DNA from: Sutterella sp.
GTDB lineage: Bacteria; Pseudomonadota; Gammaproteobacteria; Burkholderiales; Burkholderiaceae_F
Length of the DNA: 21,379 nucleotides
Assembly (NCBI GenBank): GCA_019418235.1
Contig: DYCH01000066.1
Span: forward strand, 1-21,379
Direction: 5' to 3'
The position numbers and the translations under genes were made by a program. Positions 14,245 to 21,345 of this stretch are shown here, piece by piece. Position 1 is the first letter of the stretch. Every line of letters starts with the position of its first letter. Below the pieces are notes generated by a model that was given only the letters and a program-made list of their open reading frames with translations, searched no databases and was not told the origin of the DNA.

Positions 14245-15048
14245 TTAGAACGCAGGAATCACAGCGCCTTGGTACTTGTCTTCGATAAACTTCTTGATTT
14301 CAGGCGAAGTTAAAACCTTCGTCAAAGCTTGAAGTTCCTTACGATTGTCACCCTTACGAACGGCCACGATATTGGCGTAGGGAGAATCCTTACTTTCGAT
14401 AAAGAGAGCGTCTTTTGTCGGGTTCAAGTTCACACCCAAAGCGTAATTGGAATTAATCACAGCAAAGTCCACGTCTTCCAAAGCGCGCGGCAATACAGCG
14501 GCTTCCATTTCAACGACTTGGATGTTATGAGGATTATCAATGATGTCGGCAGGCGTACCATTGACACCCACACCAGCCTTCATCTTAAAGAAACCGGCGT
14601 TAGCCAAAATGGCCAATGCACGACCACCGTTGGTAGGATCGTTAGGAATGGCCACCTTCATGCCAGCCGTCAAAGCAGAAACCGATTTCACTTTCTTAGA
14701 GTACACGCCCATCGGCTCAATATGGACAGCAACTAAGGATTCAAGACTAAGTTTGCGTTCCTTGCTAAAGTTGTCCAAGTAGGGCTTGTGTTGGAAGAAG
14801 TTGGCATCCAACTCTTTATCCGCCAAGGCCATGTTCGGCTGAACATAGTCCGTAAATTCAATGATTTGAAGCTTCACACCTTCCTTTGCTAATAAGGGCG
14901 TAGCCGCCTTCAAAATATCAGCATGAGGAACGGGAGAACAACCGATCTTCAAGACACCAGCTTCTGTGGCTTTATCCGAACAACCGGTCAAAATACTGCC
15001 AGCGGCAACAACGCACAAGGCGCTGACCAATAAGGAACGACGTTTCAT
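14245..15048 (-). CDS. MetQ/NlpA-family substrate-binding lipoprotein
   Basis: This 267-aa protein is the solute-binding component of a D/L-methionine-type ABC importer (PF03180). Residues 1-23 are a lipoprotein signal peptide with lipobox L20-T21-G22-C23. Typical family patterns follow: LKIGCSPVPHADIL, FTDYVQPNMALADKELDANFFQHKPYL, PMGVYSKK, VAIPNDPTNGGRAL, DFAVINSNYAL and ESKDSPYANIVAVRKGD. The last three contribute to substrate binding in known MetQ structures. The usual partners MetN (ATPase) and MetI (permease) are not next to it: upstream lies ribB and downstream a terminator. It may work with permease and ATPase encoded elsewhere, or be an orphan NlpA-like protein. GGAG-like purines lie before the ATG. 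No SAM riboswitch was recognised in the leader. Confidence 0.92.
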   Translation of the reverse strand: MKRRSLLVSALCVVAAGSILTGCSDKATEAGVLKIGCSPVPHADILKAATPLLAKEGVKLQIIEFTDYVQPNMALADKELDANFFQHKPYLDNFSKERKLSLESLVAVHIEPMGVYSKKVKSVSALTAGMKVAIPNDPTNGGRALAILANAGFFKMKAGVGVNGTPADIIDNPHNIQVVEMEAAVLPRALEDVDFAVINSNYALGVNLNPTKDALFIESKDSPYANIVAVRKGDNRKELQALTKVLTSPEIKKFIEDKYQGAVIPAF

Positions 15049-15110
15049 GGATGCTCCATTAGGGAAATTTTCGACTCCCCTATTATGCTAGAAATTGCCC
15101 TGACTTCCTA

Positions 15111-15126
15111 TAAGTCGAAACGACTA
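15111..15126. repeat. TAAGTCGAAACGACTA, copy 3 (variant) of the dispersed motif
   Basis: Stem AGTCG / CGACT encloses AAA. It is similar to 1091-1108 and 13504-13519 with one loop change. It sits about 65 nt upstream of the metQ-like gene start. Confidence 0.45.
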
Positions 15127-15172
15127 GACGGTGCGCATTCACTAGGGACTTTTGCCTATTGCATAGACAAAG

Positions 15173-15195
15173 AAAAAGCCAGTCATGCGACTGGC
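15173..15195 (-). terminator. Terminator of ribB
   Basis: On the - strand, GCCAGTC (15195-15189), loop GCAT and GACTGGC (15184-15178) form a perfect 7-bp stem. Five T follow (15177-15173). It lies 25 nt beyond the ribB stop. Confidence 0.88.
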
Positions 15196-15220
15196 CTCAT
15201 TGTGTTTTACCACTTAAGGG

Positions 15221-15874
15221 TTAGCAGTGATGCGTTTGACGATAAGTCACCAAATCTTCCACTGAAATGACGCATAAATCGTGCTTATCAGCAAAGGCAC
15301 AAACTTCAGGCAACTTGGCCATCGTGCCATCGACATTCATCAATTCGCACAAAACACCGGCAGGGTTAAGACCGGCTAAACGCATCAAGTCAACCGTGGC
15401 TTCGGTATGACCGCGACGCTCAAGCACGCCACCCGTACGAGCGCGCAACGGATAAACGTGACCGGGGCGCAAAAGATCTTCGGGCTTGCCTTCAGGATTG
15501 GCTGCCGCTTTAATGGTCGTCACTCGGTCAGCAGCACTCACACCGGTCGTACAACCGTGAGCGGCTTCAATCGAAACCGTAAAGGCCGTGCCTTGGGTAT
15601 TGGTGTTATTGGCCACCATTTGGTCTAGCTTTAAACGACGGCAGTCTTCATCACGCAAACAAACGCAGACGATGCCTGAACATTCACGGATCATCAATGC
15701 CATTTGTTCAACGGTCAAAAATTGGGAGGAGAGAATCAAATCGCCTTCGTTTTCGCGATCTTCATCATCAACGACCATCACACCTTTACCGGCGCGCAAG
15801 TCATTTAAAGCGCGTTCGACACGAACCAAACTGTCGTTGCCGTAACGCATTAAAAGGTTTTCAGACTGATGCAT
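15221..15874 (-). CDS. ribB: 3,4-dihydroxy-2-butanone-4-phosphate synthase
   Basis: This 217-aa enzyme converts D-ribulose 5-phosphate to 3,4-dihydroxy-2-butanone 4-phosphate plus formate, feeding the xylene-ring half of riboflavin. The length equals that of monofunctional E. coli RibB; there is no GTP cyclohydrolase II domain. The acidic loop VMVVDDEDRENEGDL (about 32-46) carries the Mg-binding Glu and Asp residues. Other conserved parts are TAFTVSIEA, HGCTTGVSAADR, LRPGHVYPLRA, GGVLERRGHTEATVDL and the active-site-containing CELMN. An AAAGGACG ribosome site precedes the ATG. The gene is preceded on its strand by an FMN riboswitch, and beyond that by the hydrogenase gene. An 8-nt segment overlapping the start codon is complementary to a segment 39 nt upstream, a possible translation-blocking stem. 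Confidence 0.96.
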   Translation of the reverse strand: MHQSENLLMRYGNDSLVRVERALNDLRAGKGVMVVDDEDRENEGDLILSSQFLTVEQMALMIRECSGIVCVCLRDEDCRRLKLDQMVANNTNTQGTAFTVSIEAAHGCTTGVSAADRVTTIKAAANPEGKPEDLLRPGHVYPLRARTGGVLERRGHTEATVDLMRLAGLNPAGVLCELMNVDGTMAKLPEVCAFADKHDLCVISVEDLVTYRQTHHC

Positions 15875-15920
15875 GATCGTCCTTTCTTAAAGAAGAAATT
15901 TCATTGAAAAATTGCATCAG
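15866..15920 (-). promoter_or_regulatory. ribB: Possible start-codon-sequestering stem of the ribB expression platform
   Basis: On the - strand, CTGATGCA (15920-15913) is perfectly complementary to TGCATCAG (15873-15866). The second arm includes the UG of the ribB AUG and codons 2-3; the ribosome site lies in the 39-nt loop. No T-run follows, so control would be translational. Which ligand state forms this stem is not evident. Confidence 0.45.
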
Positions 15921-15974
15921 GGGGAAAGATCTTGCAAGAAACCGCAAAATCTACGCGTCAAAGCTTGAACACTT

Positions 15975-16117
15975 TAACGCCACTCTTTCATCCGGACTGT
16001 ACCGTCGGTATCGGAATTGCACCGATTCAACTGACCACGCCTCGAAAAGAACTTCGAGGCGTGCGCTCGTGGACTATTACCACCGGTGGGGAATTTCACC
16101 CCGCCCTGAGTCAGTTA
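15975..16117 (-). promoter_or_regulatory. FMN riboswitch (RFN element) controlling ribB
   Basis: The - strand carries the highly conserved RFN core in order: CTCAGGGCGGGGTGAAATTC, CCACCGGTGGTAAT, AGTCC, a variable long stem with arms CACGCCTCGA and TCGAGGCGTG, then GTCAGTTGAAT, CGGTGCAATTCCGATACCGA, CGGT, ACAGTCCGGATGAAAGA. A closing P1 stem can be drawn from TAAC/ACTC to GAGT/GTTA. The aptamer starts about 6 nt after the hydrogenase stop codon and ends about 100 nt before ribB. FMN binding to this class lowers expression of riboflavin genes. The platform between aptamer and gene lacks a clear terminator, so translational control is likely. Confidence 0.96.
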
Positions 16118-16123
16118 CGCATT

Positions 16124-17974
16124 TTAGCGCGTTTTCTTCGGCTGTGTATAGCGTTTGCCTAACAATTGCCAAAGTCTTCGCACTTGCGGGCTTACGTGAT
16201 CACGCTTCTTGCTGCGATACTCACAGTGAAGCATTTCGTGAGCCACGTGACTGCCTGGTTCTCCCAAATTTTCCTCATACATCGCAATGACTTGAGGATT
16301 CTTGTGAGACTCGCGAAGCGTCATCTTTTCATCGATGTCGTAAAGCGCTTCTTGACGCACTTGGGCAAAGGGTTGATAGCGATTTTTCTTGCGAGGTGTA
16401 CCGCCACCTGCGATACAACCGCCGGGACAAGCCATCACTTCAACAAAGTCATAGACGACTTCGCCTCGGCTCATGCTTTCTAACAAAGCGTTTGTACGGC
16501 TTAAACCGTGCACCACAGCGATGCGAACGTCACCGTAAGGCCCAAGGTTAACTACCGACTCTTTAACACCGTCTAAGCCACGTACGGGCGTATAGACAAT
16601 AGGAGCCAAGGTCGCACCTTCGTGCGTAAGGCTATAGAGCGTACGAATGGCCGCTTCCATCACGCCACCCGTCGTACCGAAAATGGCACCGGCGCCTGAG
16701 TAGTTCGTGAAGTGAGCGTTGCTGTCATAGGCCTGCGGTTCGCAATTCTTTAAATGCAAACCACTGCGACGGATGAGTTTGGCCAACTCACGAACCGTTA
16801 AAACGGCATCCACATCATAGAGTTCCGGTTCACGCATCAGCGTATCGCGTTGTGCTTCACCCTTTTTGGCCGTACAGGGCATGACCGAAATCACACGAAG
16901 GTTTTCTTTCTTAACGCCTAACTTTTCAGGCAAGAATTCTTTAGCCAATGCACCAAAGACCGCTTGAGGAGAACGCGTCGTTGACAAGTATTCCATGATC
17001 ATCGGAACGTGCTTTTCAACGAAGTTAACCCAACCCGGACAGCACGATGTAAACATCGGCAAGGCAACTCTTTCACCCTTTTGGCGAGCTTGAAGACGCG
17101 TTAAGAATTCCGTACCTTCTTCCATGATCACCATGTCGGCAGCGAAATTTGTATCCATCACATAGTCAGCACCGATTTGACGAAGGGCACTCACAATCAT
17201 GCCTTCAACATTGGCACCTGTAGGCAAACCAAATTCTTCCCCTAAGGTCACACGCACACTCGGAGCAATTTGAAAGACCGTCGTGATTTCCGGATCATCA
17301 ATCATGCGAAGGACTTTATCGTTTTCATCCTTTTCGCTTAAAGCACCCGTCGGGCAAACAAGCGTGCATTGACCGCATTGAACGCATTTTTCAGAATCCA
17401 CCCAGTTCTTAGCGCCGGTCATGCCAACGCCACTCATCAAACCGAAGTCCGCAATCGTTAAAGCGCCAATGCCTTGCACTTGACGACACACTTCCACGCA
17501 ACGACCGCAACGGATGCACTTATTGACATCACGAACAATACCGGCAGAGGTATCGTCAAAGGGTCGCTTTGTTAAATAGTGACCGGCAAAAGGCGTGCGT
17601 TGCATACCGATGAAAAGGGCCACGTCTTGCAATTCACAGTCACCGTGACGAGCGCAACTCTTACAGTCTTGATCATGGTCGGCAAAGAGCATGTTCATTT
17701 GCAAGCGTTGCATGCTGCGAACACGTTCGTTACGCGTAAAGATTCGTTGATTAGCCTTAAGAGGCGTTGTACAAGCCGTCACAATGCGACCCGTTTCCTC
17801 ACCTTCTTCAAAGACTTCCACCAAACACATGCGGCACGTACCCGGCGTGTGATTCAATGGCATGTAAGCGCAAAGCGTCGGAATAAAGATACCGTGTGCT
17901 TTAGCAACCGTTAAAATCGTTTCACCCGGCGTAAATTCAATCTTTTGGCCGTTAAACCAAGCAAAATTTTCCAT
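16124..17974 (-). CDS. [FeFe] hydrogenase catalytic subunit (NAD(P)H-linked type)
   Basis: This 616-aa iron-sulfur enzyme carries out reversible H2 formation. Domains in order: a plant-type [2Fe-2S] with C35, C47, C50, C68; a His-Cys [4Fe-4S] with H100, C104, C107, C113; two bacterial [4Fe-4S] with C153/C156/C159/C163 and C197/C200/C203/C207; then the H-cluster domain. The three H-cluster signatures are intact: TSCCPGW (309-315), MPCTAKKGEA (365-374) and EVMACPGGCIAGGG (512-525). The domain order resembles clostridial CpI and the HydA of trimeric NADH-linked enzymes. The C-terminal extension after the H-domain is basic. Its ATG has a GGGGAG ribosome site and lies 11 nt after the flavoprotein stop, so the two are co-translated. 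Maturases HydE/F/G are not in the window. Confidence 0.95.
   Translation of the reverse strand: MENFAWFNGQKIEFTPGETILTVAKAHGIFIPTLCAYMPLNHTPGTCRMCLVEVFEEGEETGRIVTACTTPLKANQRIFTRNERVRSMQRLQMNMLFADHDQDCKSCARHGDCELQDVALFIGMQRTPFAGHYLTKRPFDDTSAGIVRDVNKCIRCGRCVEVCRQVQGIGALTIADFGLMSGVGMTGAKNWVDSEKCVQCGQCTLVCPTGALSEKDENDKVLRMIDDPEITTVFQIAPSVRVTLGEEFGLPTGANVEGMIVSALRQIGADYVMDTNFAADMVIMEEGTEFLTRLQARQKGERVALPMFTSCCPGWVNFVEKHVPMIMEYLSTTRSPQAVFGALAKEFLPEKLGVKKENLRVISVMPCTAKKGEAQRDTLMREPELYDVDAVLTVRELAKLIRRSGLHLKNCEPQAYDSNAHFTNYSGAGAIFGTTGGVMEAAIRTLYSLTHEGATLAPIVYTPVRGLDGVKESVVNLGPYGDVRIAVVHGLSRTNALLESMSRGEVVYDFVEVMACPGGCIAGGGTPRKKNRYQPFAQVRQEALYDIDEKMTLRESHKNPQVIAMYEENLGEPGSHVAHEMLHCEYRSKKRDHVSPQVRRLWQLLGKRYTQPKKTR
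16145..16172 (-). promoter_or_regulatory. Candidate promoter of the riboswitch-ribB transcript, inside the hydrogenase gene
   Basis: On the - strand, TTGGCA (16172-16167), a 16-nt spacer and TATACA (16150-16145) lie in the last codons of the hydrogenase gene. Transcription would begin roughly 20 nt before the aptamer. The match is moderate (5/6 and 4/6), and read-through from the hydrogenase operon is the alternative. Confidence 0.4.
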
Positions 17975-17985
17975 GATGCTCCCCT

Positions 17986-19992
17986 TTAGACGGCTTGATT
18001 TTGAGTGTGGCTCGTATTACCGGGAATCGGCAATTGGGTCACAACGCCATAGATGCGATAACAACGCATACAACGATTGGCTTCACGAATGGCTTCTTCA
18101 TCACTCATGGAAAGGTCCACTTCCTCGAAATTGCCCTTGCGTTCTTCAATCGTCAAGGTATTTAATTTGTAGCGCTCTTGCGTGCACAAATCAAAAGGTT
18201 TGTCGTTGCGGCTCATGAGGTGTCCGTCCTTAATCAACTGACTCATACGACGACGGGCAACAAAACCCACCGAGCCGCGCGTTAAGTATTCATGAATGGA
18301 TTGAGCAGCAATTTGGCCTTGGGCCATACCGTCAATCAAAGTGGTCGGCCCCGTAGCAGAGTCACCGCCCGCAAAGACACCCGGTCGGGTCGTTGCCAAT
18401 GCGTCAGAGACTTGAATATTGCCACGACGGTCAAAGATAATGCCGTCATCGTCACAAAGCACGCTTTGATCCAAACGTTGACCGATGGCGGCGATCAAGT
18501 TGTCGCAAGACAATACGCGTTCCGTGCCTTCGATTTCAATCAACTTACCGCGCTTGCTACCCGGAACCATTTCTTCGCGCATGGAAGAAATCTTTAACCC
18601 GGTCACATGCCCATCTTCGCTCATAATTTCTTTTTGCAAAGACAAGAAATGAAATTGGATGCCTTCGGCCTTAGCAGCCACAACTTCTTCGTGGTCAGCC
18701 GGCATGCTTTCTTCCGTACGACGGTAAACAACATGCACAGTACCATCGGTCATGCGAACAGCCGAGCGAGCGCAGTCCATGGCAACGTTACCGCCACCCA
18801 CGACCACCACGTCGCCCTTTAACTTCATCGGACGATGACCGGAAACAGAGCTTTCAACCTTATGTAAGAAATCAATACCGTTAAAGTAGCCATCCAATTC
18901 CGTATCTTCGTTTTCAAGACCGAGATACATCCCCTTGGAGCAACCCACCCCGATAAAGATGGCGTTATAGCCCTTGTTAAAGAGGTCGGTTAACGAGAAG
19001 TCGTAACCCAAACGTTGACGGAAATGGTAACGACCGCCCAATTGGGTGATCACTTCCGTTTCACTTTCAAGCAATCCTTTAGGTAAGCGATATTGCGGAA
19101 TGCCCACTTGAGCCATGCCACCGGCATGAGAGTTGGCTTCAAAGATGTCGACCTTATAGCCTTGGAGCAACAAGTGATAGGCACAGTTAATGCCAGCGGG
19201 GCCAGCACCCACCACGGCCACTCGAGGACTTAAGGGATTGGTTTGTTGATAGGCGCGAGCAAAGAGCGCGCTCATATTGCCCGTAGCATCGGCAGCGTAA
19301 CGCTTCAAATTCTTAATATCAACGGGTTCATCCAACAAACCGCGATGACATGCCTTTTCACAATAACGCACACACACACGACCGCAACTGCCCACCAACG
19401 GATAGTGCTTCAAAAGCACAGCAGCAGACATTTCCGGTTCACCGGACTTAATGTAGTCAATGTATCGCGGCACATCCACGTGAGCGGGACACGCTTCAAC
19501 ACAAGGAGCCGTCAAAAGCGTGTAATAGTCATAGACGTTAGCGGGCACGGGCATTGCATTTTTAAGCTCTTCCGGGCAGTACTTTAATGCTCCAAGAAGA
19601 GCTTCAGGTGTCGTCATCCCAATACCGCACAAACTCGTCTCTTTCATTTGAAGAGCAATGGACTCAACGAAATCCCAATCAACATCTTTAGATTGTCCCT
19701 TAACGGTTTTCGTTAAAGCATCGGCAATGACAGAGACACCGATACGGCACGGCGTGCATTTGCCACACGTTTCTCGCTCTGCACGTTCGTAATAGCGCCA
19801 AAGAGAGAAGGCTAAATTCGCACGACGGTCTAAAACTAAGAAACCACGATCACAAACAAATGACATGATCGGGTTGCCGGGATTGAATTGAGAAAACTGA
19901 TCTAACGGAATTTCGTCAGGTGACGTAGGGGCGTAGGTTTGGCGGTTGTCATAGAACTTGCCATCCCATACACCGAAAATCAATGGAGTCAT
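17986..19992 (-). CDS. NuoF-tail/GltD fusion iron-sulfur flavoprotein, partner of the hydrogenase
   Basis: The protein is 668 aa from ATG 19992, chosen because a GAGGG ribosome site is 7-8 nt away; GTG 20001 is an alternative. Residues about 40-145 match only the C-terminal end of NuoF/HydB: SFVCDRGFLVLD, then the [4Fe-4S] ligands C76, C79, C82 (ETCGKCTPCR) and C122 (SLCGIG). The FMN/NADH domain of NuoF is absent. A GltD/DPYD-like ferredoxin fold follows with C164, C168 and C203, C207, C211, C215. Then come an FAD Rossmann site (VVGAGPAG, 261-268) and a nucleotide site (VVVGGGNVAMD, 396-406). The late AGGDSATGPTTLIDGMAQG is the FAD-closing motif, and a CMRC pair lies near 641-644. It probably passes NAD(P)H electrons via FAD to the hydrogenase. 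Confidence 0.9.
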   Translation of the reverse strand: MTPLIFGVWDGKFYDNRQTYAPTSPDEIPLDQFSQFNPGNPIMSFVCDRGFLVLDRRANLAFSLWRYYERAERETCGKCTPCRIGVSVIADALTKTVKGQSKDVDWDFVESIALQMKETSLCGIGMTTPEALLGALKYCPEELKNAMPVPANVYDYYTLLTAPCVEACPAHVDVPRYIDYIKSGEPEMSAAVLLKHYPLVGSCGRVCVRYCEKACHRGLLDEPVDIKNLKRYAADATGNMSALFARAYQQTNPLSPRVAVVGAGPAGINCAYHLLLQGYKVDIFEANSHAGGMAQVGIPQYRLPKGLLESETEVITQLGGRYHFRQRLGYDFSLTDLFNKGYNAIFIGVGCSKGMYLGLENEDTELDGYFNGIDFLHKVESSVSGHRPMKLKGDVVVVGGGNVAMDCARSAVRMTDGTVHVVYRRTEESMPADHEEVVAAKAEGIQFHFLSLQKEIMSEDGHVTGLKISSMREEMVPGSKRGKLIEIEGTERVLSCDNLIAAIGQRLDQSVLCDDDGIIFDRRGNIQVSDALATTRPGVFAGGDSATGPTTLIDGMAQGQIAAQSIHEYLTRGSVGFVARRRMSQLIKDGHLMSRNDKPFDLCTQERYKLNTLTIEERKGNFEEVDLSMSDEEAIREANRCMRCYRIYGVVTQLPIPGNTSHTQNQAV

Positions 19993-20066
19993 TGCTCGCA
20001 CCCTCTGTTTAAAAATACATACACATAGGGGTTATTTTAAATCATTAAGTGTTGCCTTTTAGATAC

Positions 20067-20078
20067 TTTCGGCCGAAA
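20067..20078. promoter_or_regulatory. TTTCGGCCGAAA palindrome in the divergent hydrogenase/small-protein region
   Basis: This 12-nt perfect palindrome lies 75 nt upstream of both the hydrogenase-operon start (19992) and, on the other side, the small membrane protein start (20153). Its position suits a regulator site for either or both genes; no known consensus (for example FNR TTGAT-N4-ATCAA) fits. Confidence 0.4.
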
Positions 20079-20091
20079 ACCCTAATATTTA

Positions 20092-20120
20092 TATACAAAA
20101 TAAGTCTGAACCTATACAAT
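20092..20120 (+). promoter_or_regulatory. Candidate promoter of the small membrane protein gene
   Basis: TATACA (20092-20097), a 17-nt spacer and TACAAT (20115-20120) lie about 33 nt before the gene. The AT-rich block is also a plausible location for the divergent hydrogenase-operon promoter. Confidence 0.4.
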
Positions 20121-20152
20121 GAAAGAGCACCTCTCAAAAAGGAGGGTCTTTT

Positions 20153-20389
20153 ATGCGCTCTCATTTACTCTTATTGCTTCAAGCAATTTTTCTCTTTGCG
20201 TTGTTTGTTTCTGTTTTCTGGGCTGTCTATCGTGTTAGGAAATTATCGAGAATTCAAGACAAAGAGGAAGGTGAGAAGCGATTATTTGTCGGTACGGTTG
20301 TCAATCGTTTACGTAACCGTGCCAGCACCGGATGGTTGCTCTTAGGAACGGTCTTAGGTGTCGGTGTGGCCAATTTACTCGCTCATTAA
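20153..20389 (+). CDS. Small two-helix membrane protein, unknown function
   Basis: The protein has 78 aa. A strong AAGGAGG ribosome site (20139-20145) 7 nt before the ATG, plus a terminator right after, support it as a real gene. Residues about 4-25 (HLLLLLQAIFLFALFVSVFW) form one helix and about 60-76 (GWLLLGTVLGVGVANLL) a second. The basic, charged loop between them (YRVRKLSRIQDKEEGEKR, then NRLRNR) should be cytoplasmic, giving a hairpin with both ends outside. It matches no family I know. It is divergent from the hydrogenase operon and convergent with the patatin gene. The leader can pair CCTC (20130-20133) with GAGG of the ribosome site, which may damp translation. Confidence 0.7.
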   Translation: MRSHLLLLLQAIFLFALFVSVFWAVYRVRKLSRIQDKEEGEKRLFVGTVVNRLRNRASTGWLLLGTVLGVGVANLLAH

Positions 20390-20408
20390 TGGCCATTTTG
20401 AATTGTTG

Positions 20409-20436
20409 AGGCGTGTTTAATTAAGCACGCCTTTTT
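20409..20436. terminator. Bidirectional terminator after the small membrane protein and patatin genes
   Basis: AGGCGTG (20409-20415) pairs with an imperfect continuation to CACGCCT (20426-20432) and is followed by TTTTT on the + strand. It overlaps the end of the patatin gene's stop codon region, so its reverse form could also end that transcript. Confidence 0.8.
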
Positions 20437-21272
20437 CATGCCCATTTCAATAAATCATTGAGCTTTGCTTGAGCATCTCTCACGCCGCAATCATAGGCGT
20501 ATTGAACAGCCTTGGGATCTCTTGTCAAACGACCGACATTGAGAGACGTTTGAGGTCGGATCACAAACACCCTCCCCTCTTTTTCTTCCGCTTCGATATA
20601 GCGTTGCGCTTCTTCATAGGTTTGAGGAGAGCATTTAAAGGCTTGACAGAATTGGGGGTATTGACGGTAAAAGAGAGGCGCTAACCACGCATCACGATCT
20701 TTAACTTTGTGAGTGCGAGGTTGAGTTAAAACGACAACATTGCGATCAAAGCCCATTTTTTGAAAGGCTTTTACAGGAATTCGGTCAACGCAACCGCCAT
20801 CGAGCAGTTTCAAGCCACGGAACTCAACGATCTTAGAAAGATAAGGCAATGAGGCCGAAGCTCTTAAACCCTCTATCTCCTCAAACATATTTTTAAGTTC
20901 AAGGTATTCGGGTTCACCAGTTTCGACATTACTGCAACCGACAAAAAATCGAGTACAGGAGGCTTCAAATGCTTCTTCGTCAAAGATGTCGAGTTTTTCA
21001 GGAATGTCGTGATAACAAAATTGCGTGTCGACAATATTGCCTGTCTTAATAAGCGTTTTAAGACTAAAGAACCTGTCATCGGAAATGAATCGCTTGTAGT
21101 AACGAAGGCTACGACCTTTTTGACCTGCCACGAATGAACAACCGTGAATCGCACCGGCAGAAACACCGATCACACCATCAAAATGAATTGGGAGATCGGA
21201 AAGAACATCCAAAACACCGGCAGCGTACATCGCACGAACGCCACCGCCTTCAACCACAAGACCTAACGACAT
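20436..21272 (-). CDS. Patatin-like phospholipase (YjjU-type)
   Basis: This 278-aa hydrolase is of the patatin family, acting on acyl esters of lipids with a Ser-Asp dyad. The oxyanion-hole motif EGGGVRAMYAAGVLD is at 8-22, the nucleophile elbow GVSAG at 36-40 with Ser38, and the catalytic Asp in LDGG (D158-G160). The closest look-alike by pattern is E. coli YjjU-type cytoplasmic patatin proteins (about 350 aa), where a G-S-x-G/DGG layout plus an RxP-rich tail occurs (here VFVIRPQTSLNVGRLTRDP). There is no signal peptide, so it should be cytoplasmic. An AGGA ribosome site precedes the ATG. The C-terminal YAYDCGVRDAQ is echoed by the partial gene at the window's right edge, which suggests a tandem duplication. 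Confidence 0.92.
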   Translation of the reverse strand: MSLGLVVEGGGVRAMYAAGVLDVLSDLPIHFDGVIGVSAGAIHGCSFVAGQKGRSLRYYKRFISDDRFFSLKTLIKTGNIVDTQFCYHDIPEKLDIFDEEAFEASCTRFFVGCSNVETGEPEYLELKNMFEEIEGLRASASLPYLSKIVEFRGLKLLDGGCVDRIPVKAFQKMGFDRNVVVLTQPRTHKVKDRDAWLAPLFYRQYPQFCQAFKCSPQTYEEAQRYIEAEEKEGRVFVIRPQTSLNVGRLTRDPKAVQYAYDCGVRDAQAKLNDLLKWA

Positions 21273-21345
21273 ATCGTCCTCATCAGATTCAGATTGTTAA
21301 GTTTATTCTATTTTCAGGCTCTAGAAATCGAGTAGGGGGAGATTT

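Noticed and set aside
15085..15270. Short + strand frame between metQ-like gene and ribB
   Set aside because: It crosses the ribB terminator and runs into ribB antisense; no ribosome site.
20049..20345. 98-codon frame overlapping the small membrane protein in another phase
   Set aside because: No ribosome site and a poor composition; the overlapping 78-aa frame has a strong Shine-Dalgarno and membrane helices.
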